From Brachynemurus nebulosus (Eukaryota; Arthropoda; Insecta; Neuroptera; Myrmeleontidae), in the NCBI GenBank assembly GCA_035578155.1, contig JAPWDM010000005.1, positions 27,976,108-28,040,107 of the forward strand: a DNA stretch of 64,000 nucleotides. The letters are read 5' to 3'. Below, in pieces: positions 9,242 through 19,645 of this stretch (position 1 is its first letter; the number at the start of each line of letters is the position of its first letter). The position numbers and the translations under genes are program-made. Below the pieces are notes generated by a model. The model was not told the DNA's origin and made no database searches. It saw only the letters and a list, made by a program, of their open reading frames with translations.

Positions 9242-11340
9242 ATTATAAATTTTACAAGTTAAAAAAGTGATCATTGTGTACCTATTTTTGTTTAAAACTA
9301 TACTTAATAAAATAAATTTAAAGAAAAAAAACCGATCTTTTGATTTACACCGATCTCCTAAAAAGAAATCAAACTAATTTTTGATATTATACCTTAAACT
9401 TGATGTATATATAAAAATTCCATTTACAATTATGGTACACCATATATACTCGTAAATTTTACAAAAATGTATCACTCTGTACATTTTTTTTTAAATCTGT
9501 GTGCATATTCTTTGATGTTATTTAATCAGCTAAATCTTTAATCAACTAAATCAGCTAAAATTGTTACATACTTACGTTATAAATATCTAAGTGTGTATTT
9601 TTCTTTTAAATATATAACTTATAAATACTCATGATTACTTTACTATATAACTGTAATCACGCGATATCATGTTATAAAATACATAAGAATTTACTCATTT
9701 AATGTAAAAATATTTGGTCATCAACAATTAAATAAAAACGAATTTTTTTAAATATATATAGTAATATAATATTTTGCATATATACAGTACTCTGTTAAAA
9801 GTACGGGTTTCTACACCGTTAAAAACATATATTTTACAATATCAATATATTGTAAAAAATCATATTTCTTAATATTTTTAAAACTGAATATGTAATATCA
9901 AGAATTTAAAACAGTTTTGAAACATTAATTTCTCCTCATAATATTTTTTAGTCTTAAATTAATAGCACAATGTTCCATATATTTTAAGAAAATTTTTCTT
10001 TTAATATTTTATAACTTATCTAAAAAATTTATAGCTATTTTTTATCCAAAAATTTATTACTTGCTATTGTTAAAAAATTAGTTAAATATATCTATAGGTA
10101 TTAAGTGACCCCTAGTTTTGTGAAAGACGGTAGTAAGAGCAATTCATCTTAAATACGAAATTATTTTATCAATGCTAAATAAGCGTTTTTTTTCTCATAT
10201 TATCATACTCCAATATATTGTATATTATTATAATTTATAAAAATGTGTTTTATTTATTAAAAAATTTAGCAAAATTTTAAATAATATCACGTCAAAATAA
10301 TATTCAGAAGTCAATAAAAGACAATAGCAGTAAATTTATTAAGATAACTATAAATAAATATTAATCTAATGTTGAAATATTTATTAACAAATAGTACTGC
10401 TTAGTAGAAAATTAGGTACCTATTGTTTTGTTTTCAAATTTACCTTTTTGCAATTAAAGAAAATTTTAGTAACTATCGATACCTATATAAAACGATACCC
10501 ATAAAAGACAAGCATGCTCTGATCTCAACAATTTTTTCCCATGTTAAATTTGTATGTTCTTACTTCGCTGAAACTTATTATGTTTATATATTCCCCCAAT
10601 ATTTTCTACCATAAACAATAGTTATAGCAAGCTAGGTAGGTATTGAATAAGTATTTTTTGTTTGTTAATTTATTGATGATAGAGAAAAAAATTTATGATT
10701 TTATAGACAGTGAAATACATTTAAACTATTTTTTGCAGTTTAATTTTGTAAAAACACCTAAAAATTATCAGTCACAGACAAATATTTCTAAGCAAACGAA
10801 TTGAAAATGTAGTTTTATATCATAAGAATAAATGCGTATATATAGGGTGGACAGTAAATAACTCTCATAATTTTTAAAGAGCGGATGAAAACTTTAATTT
10901 TGGATTACGAAATTTTATTTTTTTTCCGGAGTTAAGCTGCATTCAATTAATTAACCCTTTCCTGCACAGCAGTTTTAGATCATTACTGTGCAAACGATAC
11001 TTCAAATTAGCAAATCATTAATAACATGGGTAAATACTTATTAGCAAGAATTACATAGTTTACACATATGTTCTATCGCACCAGAATGTTAATAGGACAA
11101 TGCGATTTAATTGCCTATATTCAGGAGCAAGCGAAAACATTACCTATTTTAATAACTTAGAAAATACACATTACATAGTTCGTTGTAAGAACAATCATTT
11201 CGATGAACTTTTTTTTTTTAACGAATTACTAAATTTGCTTAAGGACTATGGTATGTAAGAAATAACAACACTCACATAATTTTAAAATAATTAACATATA
11301 GCTATTGGAAAAGTTACAAAGATTTTTTTAACAACTTATT
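9242..11340. other. Gene-free spacer of the element, left arm
   Basis: About 2.1 kb of AT-rich sequence between the broken small gene and the 3' end of the zinc-finger gene. The only open frames are short (for example 63 codons at 10,423) and low in complexity. It mirrors 14,697-16,795. In a complete element this space would be expected to hold further genes, but none is recognisable. Confidence 0.55.
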
Positions 11341-11358
11341 AAATGCTGATAGCTTATT

Positions 11359-12492
11359 TTAATATCTCCTATAGGGCCTTAAGTATAACCCTTCACCCGA
11401 AATTTTTTCATCACCATCGTTGGCGACTGTATTCTCGTCATCATCAGCTTCTCCTTCGCTCGCAGTATCTTCGCTATCGCTAGTAGATGTTTTTTCATCA
11501 TCATTGAATACATATTTTAACACTGGTTCAATAATATCATGCTTTTCCAATTCCCTGGTTATTGAGATAATCCGCTTTCCAGTGTCACTTTCCTTTAAAT
11601 TATTAAAATGGCTTCGTTTTTTCTCGTTTTCGATATAATCCGCAAAGCTGGGATTTATAATATGACTCCTTTCCATTAAATTGCACACAGTATTAACCAT
11701 TTCTTCTCCAATTTGCGTCTGAGTCGCTAAACTTCTTAGTTCATCAACTAAATGGTTCGGGTCATCAAAATATTCTTCTCCATCAACAGGTTTCGAATGG
11801 CCATTATGAAGGTTAGTATTTTCATCATCATATTTGAAACGTTTAGCTTCTCCATTTATTGAATTAGATGTTGAAGGTTGGTCCTTTTCTTCCGAATTTT
11901 TATCTTCTTGTTCTTCATCCTTTGCGCATGCGTTCTGAAGCTCTTTGACCATTAATATGTCTAGAGCAGTTTGTAAGAGACCAGCTATCTTTGGAGTAAA
12001 ACTTGTTTCTTTGTAGTTATCAGGCGATGGTAAATGCTTTTGTTCATCAGATCGATTATCTTCGACATTTACCGATTGTAGAATATTATGCGAGTTTTTT
12101 AAAGCGTGGAATTTACTTCTGATTGCTTCTGCTGCAGCCATCATACTTTCATCAAAAGTATTCAAGTTTCTTTTAGATAGATCTGTATCATTTTCGTGTT
12201 GATTTTGAAATACTGGTGCTTTATCTTCCTTTTCTTCATTTCTTGCTTCAAAACTATATTCGGTTTCATTATCATCATTTTCATCATTAGATTTTGACGA
12301 TTCACTTTGTCTCCTGTTCTCCGCGCTGTTCACTTGTGTCCCATTATTTACCGTGGTATATTCAAACTGATTATTTGCGATCTGGTCATTATTGTTTGTT
12401 TCATGTTCCTGAGTATGCACTCTTCTTTTCATATGACGTAAAAGAGAACTTCTCCGCGAAAATGTCTTGTCACAACGTATACAGTTAAACAT
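11359..12492 (-). CDS. C2H2 zinc-finger acidic protein of the element, 377 aa, left arm
   Basis: A single-exon gene starting 53 nt inside a promoter next to the central array. Residues 4-26 form one C2H2 finger (C4, C7, H20, H26; C-x2-C-x12-H-x5-H) rich in Arg, fit for DNA binding. The rest is acidic and polar (about residues 30-130 and 200-250), with a probable helical segment around 250-330 (DDPNHLVDELRSL..., ITRELEKHDIIEPVLKYVF), an Asp/Glu/Ser tail, and the C-terminus GEGLYLRPYRRY. A finger plus acidic tract suggests a nuclear regulatory or late DNA-associated protein, by inference only. The GEGLYLRP-like end recalls proteins of Polinton/adintovirus type from memory, unverified. The reading frame is intact and identical in translation to the copy at 13,545-14,678. 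Confidence 0.75.
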   Translation of the reverse strand: MFNCIRCDKTFSRRSSLLRHMKRRVHTQEHETNNNDQIANNQFEYTTVNNGTQVNSAENRRQSESSKSNDENDDNETEYSFEARNEEKEDKAPVFQNQHENDTDLSKRNLNTFDESMMAAAEAIRSKFHALKNSHNILQSVNVEDNRSDEQKHLPSPDNYKETSFTPKIAGLLQTALDILMVKELQNACAKDEEQEDKNSEEKDQPSTSNSINGEAKRFKYDDENTNLHNGHSKPVDGEEYFDDPNHLVDELRSLATQTQIGEEMVNTVCNLMERSHIINPSFADYIENEKKRSHFNNLKESDTGKRIISITRELEKHDIIEPVLKYVFNDDEKTSTSDSEDTASEGEADDDENTVANDGDEKISGEGLYLRPYRRY

Positions 12493-12527
12493 TTTGATAG
12501 ATGTGAAGAGTTCGATTTATAACATAA

Positions 12528-12563
12528 CACTGATTAGTTTTTATATCGACATGATCTTATATA
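12528..12563 (-). promoter_or_regulatory. Core promoter of the left zinc-finger gene
   Basis: On the minus strand TATATAA (12,563-12,557) precedes TCAGTG (12,533-12,528). The spacing places the TATA box about 26-32 bp upstream of the initiator A, and the ATG follows 39 nt after it. Mirror of 13,474-13,509. Confidence 0.7.
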
Positions 12564-12596
12564 GTACAACCAGAGCAGAATTGACGTAAAGTAATG

Positions 12597-13443
12597 ACAC
12601 CAAAATGCACCAAAGGTGCACCAAATGACACCAAACTGCACCAAAGGTGCACCAAATGACACCAAACTGCACCAAATGACACCAAACTGCACCAAATGAC
12701 ACCAAAATGCACCAAAGGTGCACCAAATGACACCAAACTGCACCAAAGGTGCACCAAATGACACCAAACTGCACCAAATGACACCAAACTGCACCAAAGG
12801 TGCACCAAACTGCACCAAAGGTGCACCAAACTGCACCAAATGGCACCAAACTGCACCAAATGACACCAAAATGCACCAAAGGTGCACCAAATGACACCAA
12901 ACTGCACCAAAGGTGCACCAAATGACACCAAACTGCACCAAATGACACCAAAATGCACCAAAGGTGCACCAATTGACACCAAACTGCTCCAAAGGTGCAC
13001 CAAAATTCACCAAAAGTGCACCAAATGACACCAAACTGCACCAAAGGTGCATTTTGGTGTCATTTGGTGCAACTTTGGTGCAGTTTGGTGTCATTTGGTG
13101 TCATTTGGTGCACCTTTGGTGCAGTTTGGTGTCATTTGGTGCACCTTTGGTGCATTTTGGTGTCATTTGGTGCAGTTTGGTGCCATTTGGTGCACCTTTG
13201 GTGCAGTTTGGTGCACCTTTGGTGCAGTTTGGTGCACCTTTGGTGCAGTTTGGTGTCATTTGGTGCAGTTTGGTGTCATTTGGTGCACCTTTGGTGCAGT
13301 TTGGTGTCATTTGGTGCACCTTTGGTGCATTTTGGTGTCATTTGGTGCAGTTTGGTGTCATTTGGTGCAGTTTGGTGTCATTTGGTGCACCTTTGGTGCA
13401 GTTTGGTGTCATTTGGTGCACCTTTGGTGCATTTTGGTGTCAT
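12597..13443. repeat. Central head-to-head CACCAAA / TTTGGTG array
   Basis: From 12,597 to about 13,048 the top strand is built of CACCAAA words joined by TGA, CTG, ATG and GGTG. From about 13,050 to 13,443 it is the reverse complement. Outer parts of the two half-arrays are perfect mirrors (12,597-12,840 with 13,197-13,440 compared base by base), then an 11-bp register difference appears and the inner parts diverge. Frequent GGTGCACC is itself palindromic. All six frames stay open over hundreds of bases, but the translations (FGVIWCSLV-type) are repeat artefacts. The array sits between the two divergent zinc-finger promoters. Confidence 0.95.
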
Positions 13444-13473
13444 TACTTTACGTCAATTCTGCTCTGGTTGTAC

Positions 13474-13509
13474 TATATAAGATCATGTCGATATAAAAAC
13501 TAATCAGTG
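13474..13509 (+). promoter_or_regulatory. Core promoter of the right zinc-finger gene
   Basis: TATATAA (13,474-13,480) and the initiator TCAGTG (13,504-13,509) are correctly spaced, with +1 at A13,506 and TATA at -32 to -26. A second TATAAAA at 13,492 is too close to the initiator to serve it. Confidence 0.7.
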
Positions 13510-13544
13510 TTATGTTATAAATCGAACTCTTCACATCTATCAAA

Positions 13545-14678
13545 ATGTTTAACTGTATACGTTGTGACAAGACATTTTCGCGGAGAAGTTCTCTTTTACG
13601 TCATATGAAAAGAAGAGTGCATACTCAGGAACATGAAACAAACAATAATGACCAGATCGCAAATAATCAGTTTGAATATACCACGGTAAATAATGGGACA
13701 CAAGTGAACAGCGCGGAGAACAGGAGACAAAGTGAATCGTCAAAATCTAATGATGAAAATGATGATAATGAAACCGAATATAGTTTTGAAGCAAGAAATG
13801 AAGAAAAGGAAGATAAAGCACCAGTATTTCAAAATCAACACGAAAATGATACAGATCTATCTAAAAGAAACTTGAATACTTTTGATGAAAGTATGATGGC
13901 TGCAGCAGAAGCAATCAGAAGTAAATTCCACGCTTTAAAAAACTCGCATAATATTCTACAATCGGTAAATGTCGAAGATAATCGATCTGATGAACAAAAG
14001 CATTTACCATCGCCTGATAACTACAAAGAAACAAGTTTTACTCCAAAGATAGCTGGTCTCTTACAAACTGCTCTAGACATATTAATGGTCAAAGAGCTTC
14101 AGAACGCATGCGCAAAGGATGAAGAACAAGAAGATAAAAATTCGGAAGAAAAGGACCAACCTTCAACATCTAATTCAATAAATGGAGAAGCTAAACGTTT
14201 CAAATATGATGATGAAAATACTAACCTTCATAATGGCCATTCGAAACCTGTTGATGGAGAAGAATATTTTGATGACCCGAACCATTTAGTTGATGAACTA
14301 AGAAGTTTAGCGACTCAGACGCAAATTGGAGAAGAAATGGTTAATACTGTGTGCAATTTAATGGAAAGGAGTCATATTATAAATCCCAGCTTTGCGGATT
14401 ATATCGAAAACGAGAAAAAACGAAGCCATTTTAATAATTTAAAGGAAAGTGACACTGGAAAGCGGATTATCTCAATAACCAGGGAATTGGAAAAGCATGA
14501 TATTATTGAACCAGTGTTAAAATATGTATTCAATGATGATGAAAAAACATCTACTAGCGATAGCGAAGATACTGCGAGCGAAGGAGAAGCTGATGATGAC
14601 GAGAATACAGTCGCCAACGATGGTGATGAAAAAATTTCGGGTGAAGGGTTATACTTAAGGCCCTATAGGAGATATTAA
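13545..14678 (+). CDS. C2H2 zinc-finger acidic protein of the element, 377 aa, right arm
   Basis: Inverted copy of the gene at 11,359-12,492 with the same translation over all 377 codons: N-terminal C2H2 finger (C4, C7, H20, H26), long acidic low-complexity region, helical segment around 250-330, acidic tail and GEGLYLRPYRRY end. The ATG lies 39 nt after the predicted initiator. The two copies are transcribed outward from the central array. Complete identity between copies means recent duplication or gene conversion. Function beyond probable DNA binding is unknown. Confidence 0.75.
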   Translation: MFNCIRCDKTFSRRSSLLRHMKRRVHTQEHETNNNDQIANNQFEYTTVNNGTQVNSAENRRQSESSKSNDENDDNETEYSFEARNEEKEDKAPVFQNQHENDTDLSKRNLNTFDESMMAAAEAIRSKFHALKNSHNILQSVNVEDNRSDEQKHLPSPDNYKETSFTPKIAGLLQTALDILMVKELQNACAKDEEQEDKNSEEKDQPSTSNSINGEAKRFKYDDENTNLHNGHSKPVDGEEYFDDPNHLVDELRSLATQTQIGEEMVNTVCNLMERSHIINPSFADYIENEKKRSHFNNLKESDTGKRIISITRELEKHDIIEPVLKYVFNDDEKTSTSDSEDTASEGEADDDENTVANDGDEKISGEGLYLRPYRRY

Positions 14679-14696
14679 AATAAGCTATCAGCATTT

Positions 14697-16795
14697 AATA
14701 AGTTGTTAAAAAAATCTTTGTAACTTTTCCAATAGCTATATGTTAATTATTTTAAAATTATGTGAGTGTTGTTATTTCTTACATACCATAGTCCTTAAGC
14801 AAATTTAGTAATTCGTTAAAAAAAAAAAGTTCATCGAAATGATTGTTCTTACAACGAACTATGTAATGTGTATTTTCTAAGTTATTAAAATAGGTAATGT
14901 TTTCGCTTGCTCCTGAATATAGGCAATTAAATCGCATTGTCCTATTAACATTCTGGTGCGATAGAACATATGTGTAAACTATGTAATTCTTGCTAATAAG
15001 TATTTACCCATGTTATTAATGATTTGCTAATTTGAAGTATCGTTTGCACAGTAATGATCTAAAACTGCTGTGCAGGAAAGGGTTAATTAATTGAATGCAG
15101 CTTAACTCCGGAAAAAAAATAAAATTTCGTAATCCAAAATTAAAGTTTTCATCCGCTCTTTAAAAATTATGAGAGTTATTTACTGTCCACCCTATATATA
15201 CGCATTTATTCTTATGATATAAAACTACATTTTCAATTCGTTTGCTTAGAAATATTTGTCTGTGACTGATAATTTTTAGGTGTTTTTACAAAATTAAACT
15301 GCAAAAAATAGTTTAAATGTATTTCACTGTCTATAAAATCATAAATTTTTTTCTCTATCATCAATAAATTAACAAACAAAAAATACTTATTCAATACCTA
15401 CCTAGCTTGCTATAACTATTGTTTATGGTAGAAAATATTGGGGGAATATATAAACATAATAAGTTTCAGCGAAGTAAGAACATACAAATTTAACATGGGA
15501 AAAAATTGTTGAGATCAGAGCATGCTTGTCTTTTATGGGTATCGTTTTATATAGGTATCGATAGTTACTAAAATTTTCTTTAATTGCAAAAAGGTAAATT
15601 TGAAAACAAAACAATAGGTACCTAATTTTCTACTAAGCAGTACTATTTGTTAATAAATATTTCAACATTAGATTAATATTTATTTATAGTTATCTTAATA
15701 AATTTACTGCTATTGTCTTTTATTGACTTCTGAATATTATTTTGACGTGATATTATTTAAAATTTTGCTAAATTTTTTAATAAATAAAACACATTTTTAT
15801 AAATTATAATAATATACAATATATTGGAGTATGATAATATGAGAAAAAAAACGCTTATTTAGCATTGATAAAATAATTTCGTATTTAAGATGAATTGCTC
15901 TTACTACCGTCTTTCACAAAACTAGGGGTCACTTAATACCTATAGATATATTTAACTAATTTTTTAACAATAGCAAGTAATAAATTTTTGGATAAAAAAT
16001 AGCTATAAATTTTTTAGATAAGTTATAAAATATTAAAAGAAAAATTTTCTTAAAATATATGGAACATTGTGCTATTAATTTAAGACTAAAAAATATTATG
16101 AGGAGAAATTAATGTTTCAAAACTGTTTTAAATTCTTGATATTACATATTCAGTTTTAAAAATATTAAGAAATATGATTTTTTACAATATATTGATATTG
16201 TAAAATATATGTTTTTAACGGTGTAGAAACCCGTACTTTTAACAGAGTACTGTATATATGCAAAATATTATATTACTATATATATTTAAAAAAATTCGTT
16301 TTTATTTAATTGTTGATGACCAAATATTTTTACATTAAATGAGTAAATTCTTATGTATTTTATAACATGATATCGCGTGATTACAGTTATATAGTAAAGT
16401 AATCATGAGTATTTATAAGTTATATATTTAAAAGAAAAATACACACTTAGATATTTATAACGTAAGTATGTAACAATTTTAGCTGATTTAGTTGATTAAA
16501 GATTTAGCTGATTAAATAACATCAAAGAATATGCACACAGATTTAAAAAAAAATGTACAGAGTGATACATTTTTGTAAAATTTACGAGTATATATGGTGT
16601 ACCATAATTGTAAATGGAATTTTTATATATACATCAAGTTTAAGGTATAATATCAAAAATTAGTTTGATTTCTTTTTAGGAGATCGGTGTAAATCAAAAG
16701 ATCGGTTTTTTTTCTTTAAATTTATTTTATTAAGTATAGTTTTAAACAAAAATAGGTACACAATGATCACTTTTTTAACTTGTAAAATTTATAAT
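14697..16795. other. Gene-free spacer of the element, right arm
   Basis: Mirror image of 9242-11,340, with the same lack of recognisable genes. Confidence 0.55.
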
Positions 16796-16815
16796 TATAT
16801 TAAAAATTTGTGCAT

Positions 16816-17189
16816 ATGCAAGAAAGTGCTCTGTGAGGAATCAAAGATCACCAATTGACCGACTTGTGTATTAAAATAGTGAAAAATTATCCAACAAACA
16901 CCATTGAATTTATAGAGGTGGTTTGTAGACTTTTCAAGCGCAATTATAGACGAAATATTGGGAATATTGAGATATCGGAATATTTCTGTTGTATGGAATT
17001 TACGGATCATTACATCAATTTTCTTCAATGTTCTTCAATGCAGTTTTCTTCAATGCAGAATTAAGAGAACTAAGTAAAGCGAAGCGTCGAGAGGAAATTA
17101 TTAAACAAATTATCAACAACTCTGAAATGCTGTGTGATGAATACGAACGATTTCCACAATACATGGATTCCATTGTTGGCAATAATTAA
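16816..17189 (+). pseudogene. Broken small gene of the element, right arm
   Basis: Mirror of 8848-9221. ATG at 16,816, in-frame TGA at codon 7 (16,834-16,836), open frame to 17,064, and a frameshift across three TTCTTCAATG copies (17,019-17,048) leading to the frame that ends at 17,189. Both lesions are identical to those in the other arm. Family not recognised. Confidence 0.45.
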
Positions 17190-17221
17190 TTGTTAACACA
17201 ACAATTGAAAATTTACAAATT

Positions 17222-17620
17222 TCAAGAAGATCCAACGTTTTGAATTGCGATTTCAAGAAGATCCAACGTTTTTCTGAATTCCAGTTTATGAGTTAGTCCG
17301 ATTGGTCCATTATTTATGATACCCAATTTTGGATTGCTTTGCAGCCATGCCAGCATCTGCTCGTTCAAATTGTCAAATCTCGCTGGTAACGAAATGTATC
17401 CAATTTCCAATTCCAATATTGTCTTCATTTTCGATGAATCGAATTTCGATGGTAGTTGACTGGCTCCCATTATTTTATATACTTTTCCAATTTGCATATC
17501 AGAAAGTTTAATCCATCGTTTAACAGCGCCAAGATGATTCAATTCATCCACAAAATTTCCAGCCATTTTTTGAATTAAGTCTCTGTTTCCAGATGAAGCA
17601 CCAGCAGTAATGGATTCCAT
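17222..17620 (-). CDS. Polinton-like element small protein, 132 aa, right arm
   Basis: Mirror of 8417-8815 with an identical translation, same ATG context, same promoter (TATA 17,739-17,745; initiator 17,714-17,719) and the same three upstream AGCTGACGTCAC sites. It runs toward the element centre, convergent with the broken gene at 16,816-17,189. Confidence 0.6.
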   Translation of the reverse strand: MESITAGASSGNRDLIQKMAGNFVDELNHLGAVKRWIKLSDMQIGKVYKIMGASQLPSKFDSSKMKTILELEIGYISLPARFDNLNEQMLAWLQSNPKLGIINNGPIGLTHKLEFRKTLDLLEIAIQNVGSS

Positions 17621-17713
17621 TGTTGGCAACAATTAACTCTTAACACACAACAATTGAAAATTCACAACAATAAGGTTTAATGTTTTTTTCACTAAAGTTT
17701 CGAACAAAATTGT

Positions 17714-18110
17714 AACTGATGAAATTCTGTCGCGCCCTTTTTATAGCAGAAAAAATAGTATGGTGACGTCAGCTGTCACACTTTATGTAGCCATACAGGT
17801 TAAAACCTGCTGCTTCATTTTCACATATTAGACAGAAATCTTCGCTATTTGATATCAGTTTACCTTTAGTGACGTCAGCTGGCAATTTATACAAGTTTAA
17901 ACCTGTTTTCAGATAAAAATATACAATCATATGATAAAATTCATTTTTGAATATTAGAGAGAAATCTTCGCTGTTTGATATCAGTTTACCTTTAGTGACG
18001 TCAGCTGACAGTTTAAGCCTGTTTTCAGATAAAAATATTATAAAATTATGAAAGCAAGGCCATCTTTTAATGGCTAGTTTAACTATCAAAAAAAAGTTTT
18101 TCGATGCCAT
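17714..18110 (-). promoter_or_regulatory. Promoter and upstream repeats, right arm
   Basis: Mirror of 7927-8323: TATA box, TCAGTT initiator, three exact AGCTGACGTCAC sites (17,763-17,774; 17,869-17,880; 17,995-18,006) and the uncertain 113-aa open frame (17,769-18,110, minus). Confidence 0.55.
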
Positions 18111-18156
18111 CTATTGACAATTTTTCAAACTTACACACAGGAATCCAGACTAGCAA

Positions 18157-18377
18157 CGCCATCTAGTAGCGAATTCACAGGCTCGAAGGTGGCTGCGCCA
18201 TCTAGTAGCGAATTCACAGGGCTCGAAGGTGGCTGCGCCATCTGTTAGGGAAATTCTTAGGTTAGAAAAAATTTTGTTAGGTTAAGCTAAGTTCACTTAG
18301 GTTTCGTTAGGTTAGGTCAAGTTCCATTGGGTTCTGTTAGGTTAGAAAAAATTTCACTAGATATCGTTAGGTTGGAG
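18157..18377. repeat. Subterminal repeats, right arm
   Basis: Mirror of 7660-7880: two-and-a-bit 39/40-bp AGATGGCGCAGCC units (here as their reverse complement) followed by TTAGGTTAG-rich sequence. Confidence 0.85.
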
Positions 18378-18507
18378 ACCAAATTTTGCTCCACCCACCG
18401 CCGGAGGCTTCTAGAACCGCCTCGGTAGTTTTGCCTCCTGCCGAGGTCACTCAAAAAGTCGGCAGGTGGGAAGGTGGGTCCCGTTCTCTCCAATCCTTAC
18501 TACTACT

Positions 18508-18513
18508 CAACTT
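18508..18513. other. Target-site duplication CAACTT, right copy
   Basis: Exact match to 7527-7532, directly after the ACTACTACT end of the palindrome. Confidence 0.85.
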
Positions 18514-18706
18514 AACTGAAAGAATTTAAAGTTTGTTCAGAACACAGTTTAATATGTAATGTTTTTTATTTGTTTTAAACATAGTTTAAAACATCGTTTA
18601 AAACAGTGTAATTTCAAACATGTTTTATTTAGATTGTGTTTTAAACAGTGTTTAAAACATGTGATTTAAAACACTTTGTTTTAAACATGCGAACCCTGCT
18701 TATACA

Positions 18707-19645
18707 TTGTATTCCTTAGGCACTGGCGTCTACTTTCGTAATTATAACGGAAACATGATTAATTTTAGTTGTCGAGGTTATAAAAATTTAAAAATTGTAT
18801 CAAAACCAAGTTCATGGATCCAAGTTGAAATAGATACGTGAATCCTGTTCGAGGTCAACTGTGTATATTCGGTTAATTAGGAAAGTTAATTATTTTTAGT
18901 TGCATGTATCATTAAAGAAACTAAAAGTTTGGCTTTTTTTTAAATAGGAAATTACTATCGACGTTGTAAAGGCAAAACACATTTTTTTCTGATGGTTAAG
19001 GTCTTGGTCGAACATGATTTTAATTAGAACGACATAATTACTTTTAAGTAATTACCACTTATATAGGAAATGTTTTCTATATGTAAACTGATTATTGAAA
19101 TTAATCAATTACTACAAGTATAATCGAAAAAAAATCGATTAAGTGCTCCGTACAATAAATTATTTTTAAACATAGATTTGATGTCACTTACTATAGAACT
19201 ATTTAATCCTTATAATTTAGATTCACTTTAGACATTATTTTCAAAATTCGCGATTCTTTTCTGATTTTTTTTTAACGATCCTTTCGGTGGTAAAGACAGC
19301 GGACAGCAATTTTTAAGCGGCTTTCATATATCATCATGAAATATATTTCTGAATTCGTGCGTTTATCTATTTCCTAATTTACTCCAAAAATCAATCCCCA
19401 GAATCAAAATTCAACTTCTTGTATTTCATTTGTATAATTGGGTCACCACCAGACTTGCCAACTTTCCAATTTTCTTCAACCGAACATCAAAATTTGTTGT
19501 GGAAACGGAGTTACGGGGATGAAGTTTTTTCCTACGTATTTCATCGTGTGAAGTAGATATCATTAGAGAAAGCTCTTAAAATGAAACTGAGGTTCCTTTT
19601 ACCATTTTCTATTTTTAACCAGTGTTTGCGAATTATTGGTTTTCA
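18707..19645. other. Gene-free stretch
   Basis: No coding signal. I see AT-rich sequence with no repeat ends that I can define. Confidence 0.5.

Larger units (their letters stand above)
7533..18507. mobile_element. Palindromic Polinton/Maverick-like element, 10,975 bp
   Basis: The element begins AGTAGTAAGGATTGG and ends with the reverse complement plus one extra AGT triplet (CCTTACTACTACT), between 6-bp duplications. AG.../...CT ends with 6-bp duplications define Polintons. The two halves are inverted copies: any position x in the left arm matches 26037-x in the right arm. All ORF pairs keep exactly this symmetry, from 7927/18110 to 12492/13545, with identical translations. Symmetry is lost only inside the central CACCAAA array. 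The terminal inverted repeats have thus swallowed the whole element. Each arm carries a zinc-finger gene, a 132-aa gene, a decayed small gene and about 2.1 kb without genes. No protein-primed polymerase, retroviral-type integrase, protease, packaging ATPase or recognisable capsid gene is seen, so it is a non-autonomous derivative. Membership in the Polinton/adintovirus world rests on termini and target duplication. Confidence 0.8.
6259..18698. mobile_element. hAT-type element, interrupted by a nested 11-kb palindrome
   Basis: The left end CAGGGATGG (6259) and the right end GAACCCTG (to 18698) are flanked by a perfect 8-bp duplication, CTTATACA (6251-6258 and 18699-18706). Short CAGGG termini plus an 8-bp target duplication are hAT hallmarks. 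Both subterminal regions are packed with GTTTAAAC / TGTTTTAAAC motifs (about 6300-6410 and 18,540-18,690), as hAT subterminal repeats often are. Without the palindrome the element is about 1.46 kb, and it also carries a second insertion at 6781-7182. I recognise no transposase. Confidence 0.8.

Noticed and set aside
12534..13503. Long open frames of 148-186 codons over the central array, repeating FGVIWC and SFGAPLV blocks.
   Set aside because: They exist in all six frames because the CACCAAA-type units rarely form stops. Composition is pure repeat and no start context or family is present.
7533..18507. Palindrome explained as a pure assembly artefact (a read collapsed on its own reverse complement).
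   Set aside because: The extra AGT triplet, the internal register differences in the central array, and matching CAACTT and CTTATACA duplications on both sides are hard to produce by an artefact, though long-read confirmation would settle it.
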